From NCBI GenBank assembly GCA_034522075.1, contig JAXHLO010000035.1, positions 1 through 64,000 of the forward strand: a stretch of 64,000 nucleotides of DNA, written 5' to 3'. The notes beneath the pieces are model-generated. The model was not told the origin of the DNA. It ran no database searches and saw nothing but the letters and a program-made list of their open reading frames with translations. Shown here piece after piece: positions 27,961 through 37,365 of this stretch. The stretch's first letter is position 1, and the number at the start of each line of letters is the position of its first letter. The position numbers were made by a program, and so were the translations under genes. The DNA comes from UBA7803 sp034522075 (lineage in GTDB: Bacteria; Pseudomonadota; Gammaproteobacteria; Pseudomonadales; Azotimanducaceae).

Positions 27961-29655
27961 TTACTCCTGGTCAGCGACTGAATCGGGATGAATGCCATAT
28001 TGCTCCTGCGCCGCGCCGGGGGAAACCAGCCCGGCTGCCACATCGGCGCGCACCCGCGCCGGGTCGCGCCGGGCAACCACGCCCATGCCGCCCCCGCCCG
28101 GGGTTTCCATGATCAACCTGGCGCCGGCGGGAATTTCGTCGCGGCCTTTGCCGCGCAGATCGGTCACCGTGCCGTCGGCATGGCGCACCTGGACGCTGCC
28201 GGCCGCACCTGCACCGCCGCCCTGGCGGCCGCGTGCGGGATGGCGCACCCGGTCGAACATTTTCGATACCACGAACGGGCCGTCGTGGCGGTGGCCCACC
28301 TCGATGGTCTGACCGAGCCCGCCGCGATACTCGCCCGGACCGGCGGAATCCACCCGATACTCGCGGCGCCATATGACGAGCGGGGTGGTGACTTCGTTGA
28401 CTTCGGTGGGCGTGGTGCGCACACCGGAGGGAAATGCGGTGGTGGACAGACCGTCCTTGCCCGGCCGTGCCCCGGTACCGCCATTGTAGATGGGGTTGGT
28501 GACGAAACTGACGTGATCTTTGCCGTCCGGGCCCGCATGGGCATTGCGGAACACCGGATTCCAGATACAGGACGCACCTTCTGCCGGCACGCGTCCCGGC
28601 AACATCTGATCGAGACAACCGAGAATCACGTCCGGCAGCATCTGGCCGATGGCGTGACGGGCCGACACCGCGCGCGGCGGCCGGGCATTGAGAATCGAAC
28701 CCTCCGGCGCGCTGACCCGCACCGCTTTCAACGAACCCGCATTGTTGGGTACATCGTTGCCGACAATGCAACGCACGCCGAAAGACGCATAGGCCTGGGT
28801 ATAGGGCAGCGGGACGTTGATGCCCACCGGCGATTCCGGCGAGGTGCCGGAAAAATCCACGTCGATAGTGTCGGCGCGTACCGAGACCCGGCAGACCAGA
28901 TCGAGCGGCTCGTCGTAGCCGTCGATGCGCATGCGATTGTCGTAGTCGCCGGCGGGCAGGGCCGCAATCTCGTCGAGCATGGCGCGTTCCGAGAGGGCCA
29001 GGATGTCCCGCCCCGGCGCATCGAGATCCGCCAGATCGAAATCTTCCAGCATCTCGATGAGCTGTGCGGCACCGGTGTCGTTGCAGGCAGCCAGGGAGTA
29101 CAGATCGCCTTCCGCCACCACCGGGTCGCGCACGTTGCGGGCGATGATGGCCATCAGGGTCTCGTCGCGGCGGCCTTCGCGGAACAGAAAGGATATGGGA
29201 ATCTGCAGCCCTTCCTCGAATAGATCGTTGGCGTCCGGGCCGAATCCGCGGCCGCCCACGTCGGCGATATGACTGGTGGAAGCAAACAGGGCCACACAGC
29301 GGCCACGGTGATAGACGGGAGTCACCACGGTGAAGTCGTTCAGGTGTCCGGTGCCGTCCCACGGATCGTTGGTCAGCAGCACGTCGCCCGGCTTCAGGGT
29401 CGACACCGGATGCACGGCCAGGAACTTGCCCACCGATGCCGCCATGGCGTTGACGTGACCGGGCGTGCCCGTGACCGCCTGGGCCAGCATGCGGCCTTCG
29501 GTATCGAACACGCCCGCCGACAGGTCGCCGGCTTCACGCACCACCGTGGAAAAGGCCGTGCGCATGAGTGTCTGGGCCTGCTCTTCCACCATGGCCAGCA
29601 GTCGGTTCCAGACCAGTTGCGTGGTCAACTGCTCGAACTCGGCCTGGCGATTCAT
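27961..29655 (-). CDS. hyuB: Hydantoinase B/oxoprolinase family protein
   Basis: 564 residues, full family length. The N-terminus QLVWNRLLAMVEEQAQTLMR TAFS, then VREAGDLSAGVFDTEGRMLA, GTPGHVNAM, GDVLLTNDPWDGTGHLNDF and the C-terminal glycine-rich METPGGGGMGV are all family hallmarks. Together with the A subunit it forms an ATP-dependent lactamase-type enzyme that opens hydantoin, oxoproline or similar rings, or carboxylates a ketone in acetophenone/acetone carboxylase relatives. The start overlaps the hyuA stop (ATGA). The real substrate is unknown. Confidence 0.93.
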   Translation of the reverse strand: MNRQAEFEQLTTQLVWNRLLAMVEEQAQTLMRTAFSTVVREAGDLSAGVFDTEGRMLAQAVTGTPGHVNAMAASVGKFLAVHPVSTLKPGDVLLTNDPWDGTGHLNDFTVVTPVYHRGRCVALFASTSHIADVGGRGFGPDANDLFEEGLQIPISFLFREGRRDETLMAIIARNVRDPVVAEGDLYSLAACNDTGAAQLIEMLEDFDLADLDAPGRDILALSERAMLDEIAALPAGDYDNRMRIDGYDEPLDLVCRVSVRADTIDVDFSGTSPESPVGINVPLPYTQAYASFGVRCIVGNDVPNNAGSLKAVRVSAPEGSILNARPPRAVSARHAIGQMLPDVILGCLDQMLPGRVPAEGASCIWNPVFRNAHAGPDGKDHVSFVTNPIYNGGTGARPGKDGLSTTAFPSGVRTTPTEVNEVTTPLVIWRREYRVDSAGPGEYRGGLGQTIEVGHRHDGPFVVSKMFDRVRHPARGRQGGGAGAAGSVQVRHADGTVTDLRGKGRDEIPAGARLIMETPGGGGMGVVARRDPARVRADVAAGLVSPGAAQEQYGIHPDSVADQE

Positions 29656-31751
29656 GCCTTACCTCCGGTTGCGGTTCGTTCCAGAACCAGATAACCCCGG
29701 GCATCCACGCGAAAACTGAAATCCGCGCTCACCACCGTGGTGGTCTGCTCCTCTACGATCAGGGCGGGGCCCGCAGCGTGATCGCCCGGCCGCAGATCGT
29801 CGCGCACGAATACATCGGCGGCGGCCGCCTGGCGCCGCACGGGATCGAACAGTTCACAGCTCTTGAGCGGCTGCACGGCATGCGCCTCGGGTGCCGCCAG
29901 CGCCTGCGGCGGCGCCGGTTCCCGGGCCACCAGGGTCAATGTCCAGCTCAGAATCTCCACGTCCAGGCCGGGAATCAACCGGCCATATAGACGCTGGTAT
30001 TCGGCGTCGAAAGCCTCGCGCAGCGGTGCGGCGTCGTCCCGGGTCAGTGTATTCACCGGCACCGCCACGGCGATCTCATAGCCCTGCCCGGCGTAGCGCA
30101 TGTAGGCGCGGCGTGCCTCGCGCCAGTCACCGTCCGGCGCCGCACTGCGCACGACCCGGGCCGCTTCCTCGAACATGTCGTCCATGACTGCATTGGCGGC
30201 ATCGGCATCGAACTCCGACAGACGCTGGTAGCGGCTGCGCACCACCTCGTAGCTGATGGGCGCGAGCAGAAAGCCGATGGCCGAGCCGACACCGGCCCCG
30301 GTGGGCACCACGATACGGTCGATCTTCAATTTGCCGGCCAGTGCCGCCGCGTGCAGAGGTGCTGCACCGCCATAGGCGACCAGTGTTCGTCCCGCGGTCT
30401 CCTTGCCCCACTCTACCGCGTGCGCACGCGCAGCCGCAGCCATGTTCTCGTCCACCACTTCAGCGATTCCGAAGGCCGCCAGTTCATCGGAGAGTTCCAG
30501 GGGTTCGCCCACCTGTTCACGTAAAGCCGAGTTCGCCGCCTCGATATCGAGCTCCAGCCGGCCGCCGGCGAAATATTCTCCCTGAATACGGCCGAGCCGC
30601 ACGTCGGCGTCGGTCACAGTCGGGTCGCGGCCGCCGCGGCCATAGCACGCCGGCCCCGGTTCCGAGCCGGCGCTGGCCGGGCCCACCTGAATGCGCTGCA
30701 GCTTGTCCACGCTGGCGATTGAGCCGCCGCCCGCACCGATCTCCACCATCTCGATCACCGGAATACGCACGGGCAGGCCGCTGCCTTTCTTGAAGCGGTA
30801 GACGCGGTCTACCTCGAACGAGCGGGAAAGCTGCGGGCGGGCATCGTCGATCAGACAGATCTTGGCCGTGGTGCCGCCCATGTCGAAGGACAGCACCCGC
30901 TCGAGATCACCCTCTTCAGCCACCCGGGCCGCCAGAATGGCGCCGCCGGCAGGGCCGCTCTCAACCAGCCGGATGGGAAACTGCGCCGCCGTGGCCAGAT
31001 CGGTCAGGCCGCCGCCGGATGTCATGAGCAACACCGGACAGTCCATGCCGAGTGCCCGGAGCTGGCCTTCCAGACTGGTCAGGTAGCGGCCCATCAGGGG
31101 TTTCACATAGGCGTTGGCACAGGCCGTGGACAGACGCTCGAACTCCCGGATCTCCGGACACACATCGGACGACAGGGTCACCGCCACGTCGTCGAGCGCC
31201 TGCTCGAGAAACTCGCCGATGCGCTGCTCGTGTGCGGGATTGGCATAGGCATGCAGCAACCCCACCGCCACGCTCTCCACACCCCGCTCGCGCAGCACGG
31301 GCAGCAGAGCTTCTACCGCCTCCATGTCCAGCGGGCGCAGAACCTGTCCGGCAGCATCGAGGCGCTCCGGCACCGGCAGACGCAGCGGCCGGGGCACCAG
31401 CGGCGCGGGCCGGTCGATGTCGATGTCGTATTGCTCGAAGCGGTTCTCGAAGGCCATCTCTACCGCATCCCGATGGCCCTCGGTCGTGAGCAGTGCCGTG
31501 GTAGCGCCGCGCCGCTCGATGAGCGCGTTGGTGGCCAGGGTGGTGCCGTGCAGAACCAGCCGCACCGAACCGGGGGGCACGCCGCTTTCGTCCAGAACAC
31601 TGCGAATGCCGCTCAACACGCCGTCGGCCGGATCGTCGTAGGTGGTCAGCACCTTGGCCGTGGTGCGGCCGCCGCCGGCAATGCCGTCCAGCACCACGTC
31701 GGTGAACGTCCCGCCGATGTCTACAGCCAGCCTGATGTCCGTGTCTGCCAT
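29652..31751 (-). CDS. hyuA: Hydantoinase/oxoprolinase A subunit family protein
   Basis: 699 residues. The N-terminal phosphate-binding motif LAVDIGGTFTDVVLDG, the adjacent LVLHGTTLATNALIERRGA, the metal and nucleotide region SFDMGGTTAKICLIDDARP and the domain FAGGRLELDIEAANSALREQ define the HyuA family, an ASKHA-fold ATPase subunit. It acts with the HyuB subunit encoded just downstream. An MFS transporter gene lies upstream on the same strand with 9 bases between, so uptake or export of the same compound is likely. No frameshift is seen. Confidence 0.93.
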   Translation of the reverse strand: MADTDIRLAVDIGGTFTDVVLDGIAGGGRTTAKVLTTYDDPADGVLSGIRSVLDESGVPPGSVRLVLHGTTLATNALIERRGATTALLTTEGHRDAVEMAFENRFEQYDIDIDRPAPLVPRPLRLPVPERLDAAGQVLRPLDMEAVEALLPVLRERGVESVAVGLLHAYANPAHEQRIGEFLEQALDDVAVTLSSDVCPEIREFERLSTACANAYVKPLMGRYLTSLEGQLRALGMDCPVLLMTSGGGLTDLATAAQFPIRLVESGPAGGAILAARVAEEGDLERVLSFDMGGTTAKICLIDDARPQLSRSFEVDRVYRFKKGSGLPVRIPVIEMVEIGAGGGSIASVDKLQRIQVGPASAGSEPGPACYGRGGRDPTVTDADVRLGRIQGEYFAGGRLELDIEAANSALREQVGEPLELSDELAAFGIAEVVDENMAAAARAHAVEWGKETAGRTLVAYGGAAPLHAAALAGKLKIDRIVVPTGAGVGSAIGFLLAPISYEVVRSRYQRLSEFDADAANAVMDDMFEEAARVVRSAAPDGDWREARRAYMRYAGQGYEIAVAVPVNTLTRDDAAPLREAFDAEYQRLYGRLIPGLDVEILSWTLTLVAREPAPPQALAAPEAHAVQPLKSCELFDPVRRQAAAADVFVRDDLRPGDHAAGPALIVEEQTTTVVSADFSFRVDARGYLVLERTATGGKA

Positions 31752-31760
31752 ATCGACGCC

Positions 31761-32972
31761 TCAGGTTGCGACCGTGGCCGGCTCGTTCCGCTCGCCCTGG
31801 AGCTGCCACAGACTCGAGCGCAGCCCCAGCAACCCGATGATGGTGAACATGGCGCCGGCGCAGATCAACAGCGTTCCCTGCGGCCCGACCAGATCCACCA
31901 GGTACCCGTTGATCAATGCGCCAACCGGGCCGGCACCGAAGAACGAAAACGAATAGAAGCTCATGACGCGGCCGCGCTGGGCCAGCGGCGCCTGCTCCTG
32001 CATGATGGTCCGCGACATGGTCATGGCCACGCCGCCGCACACGCCCCAGAAGAACAGCGGCACCAGAAAAACGCCGAACAACGGTGTCAGCGCGGCCGAA
32101 AACAGCACCACGGAACCGATCATCTGCGCCAGAATGAGCGCCCGGCCCTGCCGCCTGACGTCGCCCAGGCGCAGCAACAGGAGAACGGTGGTCACCAGCC
32201 CCAGACTGTTGCAGGCATTCATCAAGCCCAGGTCCATGGCGCCGCCGGCATACACGTCGCGGACCAGCAACGGCATGGTGACGATATAGGCACCCATGAA
32301 GAAGAACCCCATGCACATGTTCTGCACCACGATCATGCGCATGGCCGGCGACGAGAACACCGTGCGGCCCCCTTCCACCAGGGAATGCAGCAGACGCGGC
32401 GTCGTGCCTTCCGTGCCGTGACGCTGATTGGTGATGCGGCTGAAGCCGAACACGCCGATGCTCAGCACCAGGGCCTGGACCAGCAGGATGGGTTCCGGAC
32501 CGGCGAGGTCCGCCATCGACGCCACCAGAAAACCCACCACCTGCAGGCCGAACTGGGAAATGCTGGTGAGCATCACCGTGCGTTGCACCCGGCCTTCGGC
32601 CACCTGACTGAGCAGGCCATCCCGCGCCGGGGTGACGAACGCCTGCGCGCAGCCCATGAGGATGGCATAGCCGATCATGGTCAGAAAACTGAGCCGGCCG
32701 GTGGCCACCAGCGCCAGCAGAATCAAAGGCGCCACCGTGGCTACCGACTGGGCCAGCAGGGCCACCCGCCGGGCGCCGAAGCGGTCGGCATAGCTGCCGC
32801 CGATGAGAATCAGCAGGGTGCCGGGCAGCAGCAGCGACATCTGGGCGATGCCCACTTTCTCGGGGGTCTCGTGCAGCACCATGGTCACCAGCCAGGCGAA
32901 CATGACCCCCTGAATGCCGAAGGCGAGAAACCAGCTGCCCGTGCCGAGCAGATAGAAGTGCAGTGGACGCAT
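31761..32972 (-). CDS. MFS transporter (EntS/DUF-type efflux-like)
   Basis: 403 residues from the ATG at 32972, with twelve hydrophobic segments and the MFS loop GGSYADRFGARRVALLAQS between helices 2 and 3. The overall pattern fits the EntS-like/MFS_3 efflux group. The longer in-frame start at 33023 adds a polar stretch with no ribosome-binding site. First gene of the MFS-hyuA-hyuB-SDR operon; it may import the cyclic substrate or export a product. A divergent gene starts 137 bases away, so both promoters lie in 32,973-33,108. Confidence 0.88.
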   Translation of the reverse strand: MRPLHFYLLGTGSWFLAFGIQGVMFAWLVTMVLHETPEKVGIAQMSLLLPGTLLILIGGSYADRFGARRVALLAQSVATVAPLILLALVATGRLSFLTMIGYAILMGCAQAFVTPARDGLLSQVAEGRVQRTVMLTSISQFGLQVVGFLVASMADLAGPEPILLVQALVLSIGVFGFSRITNQRHGTEGTTPRLLHSLVEGGRTVFSSPAMRMIVVQNMCMGFFFMGAYIVTMPLLVRDVYAGGAMDLGLMNACNSLGLVTTVLLLLRLGDVRRQGRALILAQMIGSVVLFSAALTPLFGVFLVPLFFWGVCGGVAMTMSRTIMQEQAPLAQRGRVMSFYSFSFFGAGPVGALINGYLVDLVGPQGTLLICAGAMFTIIGLLGLRSSLWQLQGERNEPATVAT

Positions 32973-33108
32973 GAATGACCCATCAGGCCCGGATGCAGCC
33001 GGATGGCTCCGGACGAAACGCATGAGTGTACCGGCAGGCCCGGTGGCAGCGCCACGCCTGCAGCTGGCTGGGGCTGCGGTACGCTGTGCCTTGGCCTATC
33101 ATGCGCCA

Positions 33109-34340
33109 ATGACGAGAATGACCGCCGGGTATCAGGGCGAGTACGGCAGCAATACCGAGCGGGCGGCCCGTCTGCTGCTCGACAATGCGGGGCTGAGCGA
33201 CTGCGAGCTGCAGCCGTGCCGCAGTTCCGCCGGAGTGATTCAGGCGTTGCGCGACGGCCGGGTGCAACTCGGCGTCTACGCGGCGGAAAACAACACCGGC
33301 GGTCCCGTGGAAGAAACGGTGGAGGCCACGCGCGGCATCGAGCTCGAAGAGATCGAGCGCATATCGCTGCCCATCGTGCACTGTCTGTTCGCCAGATCGC
33401 CCATGTCGCCCGGCGATCTGTCCGCGGTCTTCTTCCACCCCAGGCGCTGAGTCAGTGTGCGGAGAATCTTCGCGAGCACTGCCCGAATGCCACGGTGTCG
33501 CCAGCACCGGACACGGCTGTGGCCGCCAACTGGCTGTCCAGCGGCCACTATCCGGAAGACGCCGGGGTGATCTGCTCCAAAGTCGCCGGCGACCGGGCGG
33601 GGCTGGTGCCGCTGATCGAGGGGTTCCAGGACCGGCGCGACAACATGACCACCTTCGTCCTGGCCCGCCTGCCGCTGGGTACCCTGGGCACGGCGCCGGC
33701 CACCCGGGAGCAGGCCGCCGCCCTGGCTCTGTCGCCGAGCACGGCTGAATACGCCATCAAAGGCATGATCGCGCTGACCATCTTCGCCGCCTTCGGCATC
33801 CGCGACTATCTGGGCTGGTCGTCCTGGAATTCGGCCTTCGCGGTATCCGGCCTCGCCGCCGCCATCGTCCTGCTGCTGGGCTCACGGCGCCTGGAGAACT
33901 GGAGCCACCGGCGTGCCCTGGGCGGCTACTGGAAATACGAACTTACCCCCATCGGCGCGGACCGCCCGGTAACCCAGGCACATCAGCTCATGCGCATCGT
34001 CCACATCGACGGCGACGATGACGGCTCTTTGCGCCTGCGCGGCTGGCGCGAGGGCGACGGCGGACCGCATCGCTGGGAAAACAAGGAAGTGCTGGTGTCG
34101 CGCCCGGGCACGCGCAAAGGGCGGCTGCTCTACGAGTACACCAATACCCACGATCACCCCGACAACACGGCGCTGGACGGCGTCGTGCATCTGGCCTGGA
34201 ACCGTACCCATCCAGCCCAGCCCATCGACCGCATGTCAGGCTGGTACACCGGCTTTGCCACCGGCGACGTGGGGCGGATCAGCTACGAACGCATCGACGC
34301 CGATACCTTCGACCGCCTGCGCGGCGGCCATGTGAAGTGA
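33109..34340 (+). CDS. Prephenate dehydratase-like domain fused to 2TM-beta domain, one frameshift
   Basis: The N-terminal 190 residues form a prephenate dehydratase (periplasmic-binding-like) domain: TAGYQGEYGSNTERAARLL, VYAAENNTGGPVEETVEA, LPIVHCLFARS, HPQALSQCAENLREH and DNMTTFVLAR, matching PheA IENTSSG, HPQPFQQC and NFTRFV. The catalytic Thr is kept, but the next Arg is Thr. No ACT domain follows. Instead there are two membrane helices (AIKGMIALTIFAAFGIRDYL; SAFAVSGLAAAIVLLLG) and a beta-rich domain of about 135 residues starting GGYWKYELTP and ending SGWYTGFATGDVGRISYERI, reminiscent of Cap15/S-2TM-beta effectors. One indel near 33,437 splits the reading; corrected length is about 409. 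Not an aromatic biosynthesis enzyme by context. Confidence 0.72.
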
Positions 34341-34394
34341 TCGCGTCTTGAACCGCCGAGGACGGCTGCGACACAATCTTCACCGGTTCGCCGC

Positions 34395-35339
34395 TTACCT
34401 GCCGGCCGCCTCGCGGCCGGCGGCCAGACCGGCCTCCGCGCCGCCGGAAATACCGGCATCATTCCAGTACCCCACGGTGACGAAGGAAAAGCCCTGCTCC
34501 AGATAGTCGGCCACGTTGTGCTGGTTGGTGGTGATGCCGCAGGGAATCCGCCGCGTCTTGCAGACATCGAGCACCCGCAGAATGGCCGCCTCGATCTCCG
34601 GATGGTCGCGCTGACCCGGCAGGCCGTAAGAGATGGACAGGTCGCTGGGTCCGATGAAGATCGCGCCGATCCCGGGCACGGAAGCAATCGCTTCCACGTT
34701 CTCGACACCGCGGCGCGACTCGATCTGAATCACCGCCAGCAGCTCGCCGCGCGGATCGAGAGGCCACACGTCTGCCCGATCCATATAGTCCGACGTACCC
34801 CAGAACCAGCTGGCGATACCGGGTGATGCACCGCGCAGACCGGTAGGTTGAGCGGCCGTGTCGCCGCGGGGCTGGGGATAGCGCATGGCACGCACCGCGG
34901 TGAGCGCCTGTTCCCGCGTTTCCACATAGGGAAACACGATGCCGAACGCCCCCATGTCGAGCACCTGTTTGACGTGCCATTCCAGATTCTCACCGCCGCT
35001 CATGGGGATTCTCACCAGCGGCGTCACATCCATCTGGGCGTTGCCTTTCTCTACCAGGCGTCCCTTGTCGGTCATACCGAGCAGAAAGGTCTGCAGGGTC
35101 TCGGCACTCATGGCGCTGTGTTCCATATCGATGAATATGAAATCGAGATCCGAACGCGCCAGCCCGCGGGCATTGGCCAGGGAAAAATTACCGGTGAAGA
35201 TACCGAAAACCGGATCATCGCCCTGCAGCGTCTCGATGGTTCGATTCAGCCGAACCCCATCCTGCCCGAAGGCCGCCGTTATACCGAACAGGCCCGCCAG
35301 CAGGATGACGGCCTGCACAAAAGCTCGGTGATATCTCAC
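34395..35339 (-). CDS. HpcH/HpaI aldolase family protein with signal peptide
   Basis: 314 residues from a GTG at 35339, preceded by GGGGGAGA. The N-terminus YHRAFVQAVILLAGLFGITA AFGQ is a signal peptide, unusual for this normally cytoplasmic class II aldolase family. The body has DLDFIFIDMEHSAMS (metal region), TPLVRIP, VLDMGAFGIVFPYVETREQA, IQIESRRGVENVEAI and GAIFIGPSDLSISYG. Family members cleave 2-keto-3-deoxy acids with a divalent metal. The Glu in IQIESRRG and the Asp in GPSDLS are the usual metal ligands. Neighbours give no pathway. Either the enzyme works in the periplasm or the family fold has been reused. Confidence 0.87.
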   Translation of the reverse strand: MRYHRAFVQAVILLAGLFGITAAFGQDGVRLNRTIETLQGDDPVFGIFTGNFSLANARGLARSDLDFIFIDMEHSAMSAETLQTFLLGMTDKGRLVEKGNAQMDVTPLVRIPMSGGENLEWHVKQVLDMGAFGIVFPYVETREQALTAVRAMRYPQPRGDTAAQPTGLRGASPGIASWFWGTSDYMDRADVWPLDPRGELLAVIQIESRRGVENVEAIASVPGIGAIFIGPSDLSISYGLPGQRDHPEIEAAILRVLDVCKTRRIPCGITTNQHNVADYLEQGFSFVTVGYWNDAGISGGAEAGLAAGREAAGR

Positions 35340-35485
35340 TGTCGTTCTCTCCCCCGATTGCTGTGCCGCAACCGTACAACTGCTCACCTGTCCGGCGCCA
35401 CCGGCGGACGGGCTCTGCCCCCAGAAGCAGGCCACTGCCGGCAATGGGCCGCCCGGCCGCGGCGACCGACACCGACTGGCACCCT

Positions 35486-36237
35486 GGTCTGCTGAAGACG
35501 AAGTTCCCGACACGGCTCGCCGCCCTGATCAAATGGTCCTTCATCATCAGCGCCCTGCTGCTGCCGGTATCCTGCTGGCATGCGGACAGCCTGCCCGACG
35601 CATTGCGCTGCTCGATGATCTGGCGGAAGAACCCAAGCAATTTGCCGTCGAGGAGCCCGCGTTCGAGACCGAACAGGGCGGCGTGCGCTACCGGGTGGAA
35701 CCACCCGACCGGTATCGGCTGCAGGGCCTGGTGGTATCGCGGCGCGCTCACGACGGCGACCGCATGCTGCACCGGCGCTGGAACGATCATCTCAACGTGG
35801 CCGACGTCTGCGTGGTCTGGGGCGACGCGGCCACAGCCGACCTGAGTGCCTTCGACTTCTGGAGCGGTCAGTTCACCTGCTTCTTCCGCACCGATGACGG
35901 AGCGGCCTGCGCGCCTTTCGTCCGGATCAGCTCGCCAACAGCCATCCGCTCGCCGACCGGGCATACCTGCGCGAGCAGATCGCCGGCGTGGCCGTGGGCG
36001 ATCAGATCCGGCTGAGGGCTATCCGCGAGCTACAGCAACGACAGCGGGTTCGAGCGCGGCACTTCCACGACCCGCACCGACACCGGCAACGGCGCCTGCG
36101 AAACCATCTACGTCACCCGCTTCGACGTGCTTCAGCCATCCCCATCCGTCTGGCCGGCGCTGCAGGGTCTGGCCGGATTCGGCCTGCTGGGCAGCATGCT
36201 GGCGTGGCTGGTCGCCGCTCTGCGCGACTGGATCTGA
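35486..36237 (+). pseudogene. Unknown exported membrane-anchored protein, frameshifted
   Basis: Not recognised. The reading needs three frames: a signal-like start FPTRLAALIKWSFIISALLL P, then ARRIALLDDLAEEPKQF, YRVEPPDRYRLQGLVVSRRA HDGDRML, VADVCVVWGDAATADLSAFD FWSGQFTCFF, then PDQLANSHPLADRAYLREQI AGVAVGDQIRLR, and last GTSTTRTDTGNGACETIYVT RFDVL and a C-terminal helix LQGLAGFGLLGSMLAWLVAALRDWI (read in part). Indels fall near 35,580, 35,905 and 36,015. Corrected length is about 240 residues with most of the protein outside the cytoplasm. The start codon cannot be fixed. Confidence 0.5.
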
Positions 36238-36267
36238 CCAGGCGCTGCCAGCCCGCCCTGCCGCCGC

Positions 36268-37365
36268 TCAGTCCCTGCCCTCGAAGCTCACACTCTTGAC
36301 CAGCGCATAGACGGGCATGCCTGCTGCCAGTCCCAGCTCTTCAACGGCAGCGAGGGTCAGCCGGGCACGGATGTGCGCGCCCTGCAGTTGCACGGCCGCC
36401 GACGCGACGCCGGTTCGCGGGTCGCTATCCACGGTTGCCAGGGTGCCGGGCAATATATTGCGGATGCTCAAACCCTCCGGACGCCGGGTGGCGATGGACA
36501 CGTCCCGGGCACGAATGCGCACCCGCACCGTCTCCCCGGCAGCCACGCGGGCAAGCAGCGGCAAGGTCAGGCGATCGCCGCCCACGTCCACGAAGCTGAG
36601 TTGCAGGCGCTCGTCGTGACCGACCACCCGCCCTTCCAGCAGCACGCCGCCTTCGTAACGGCCGGCCAGGGGCTGCAGATCGAGCCGCTCCACCACCGCC
36701 GCCGCAGAACCATGCTGCTGCACCCGGCCGTCGGCAAGCACCAGCATGTGATCGGCCAGCCCGGCCACCTCGTCGATGTCGTGGCTCACATACAGCGTCG
36801 GAATGCGGAACCGGCGCGGCAGCGTTTCCAGGTACGGAAGAATCTCGGCTTTACGCGCTCGATCCAGGGCGGCCAGCGGTTCATCGAGCAACAGCAGCCG
36901 CGGGGCGCTCAGCAAGGTCCGCGCCAGCGCGACACGTTGCCGCTCGCCGCCAGAAAGCTCCGCTACCGGCCGCGCCAGCAGGTCGTGCAGATCCAGCGCT
37001 GCTACCACAGCCTGGCGCTCGAAACCCGGCAACGCGCGACGCACGCGGCGCTCGGCGAATGCCAGATTGCCCGCCACATCCAGGTGGGCAAACAGCCGGG
37101 CGTCCTGAAACATGAATCCCACCGGCCGCCGATGCGGGGCCAGATTGACGCCGGCGCGGCTGTCGAACCAGACCTCGCCGGCCAGGGCGATGCGCCCCGC
37201 CGACGGCGCTTCGAATCCGGCAATGACCCGCAGCAGCGTGCTCTTGCCGCTGCCGCTGGGCCCGAACACCGCCGTGACACCGTCGAGGCCGATGTGCTCG
37301 TCGACGGCCAGCGTGAATCCGCCAACGGACAGGCTTGCCTGGATGTGCAGGGTCTCAGCCGACAT
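36268..37365 (-). CDS. modC: Molybdate ABC transporter ATP-binding protein
   Basis: 365 residues. Walker A GPSGSGKSTLLR, Q-loop MFQDARLF, signature LSGGERQRVALARTLL, Walker B LLLLDEPLAALD and the H-loop VSHDID are all present, so the ATPase should be active. The C-terminal 130 residues form a MOP/TOBE-type oxyanion-binding region (VRIRARDVSIATRRPEGLSI RNILPG), the feature separating ModC from other importer ATPases. The ATG at 37365 overlaps the modB stop by 11 bases. Last gene of the minus-strand modABC operon. Confidence 0.95.
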   Translation of the reverse strand: MSAETLHIQASLSVGGFTLAVDEHIGLDGVTAVFGPSGSGKSTLLRVIAGFEAPSAGRIALAGEVWFDSRAGVNLAPHRRPVGFMFQDARLFAHLDVAGNLAFAERRVRRALPGFERQAVVAALDLHDLLARPVAELSGGERQRVALARTLLSAPRLLLLDEPLAALDRARKAEILPYLETLPRRFRIPTLYVSHDIDEVAGLADHMLVLADGRVQQHGSAAAVVERLDLQPLAGRYEGGVLLEGRVVGHDERLQLSFVDVGGDRLTLPLLARVAAGETVRVRIRARDVSIATRRPEGLSIRNILPGTLATVDSDPRTGVASAAVQLQGAHIRARLTLAAVEELGLAAGMPVYALVKSVSFEGRD

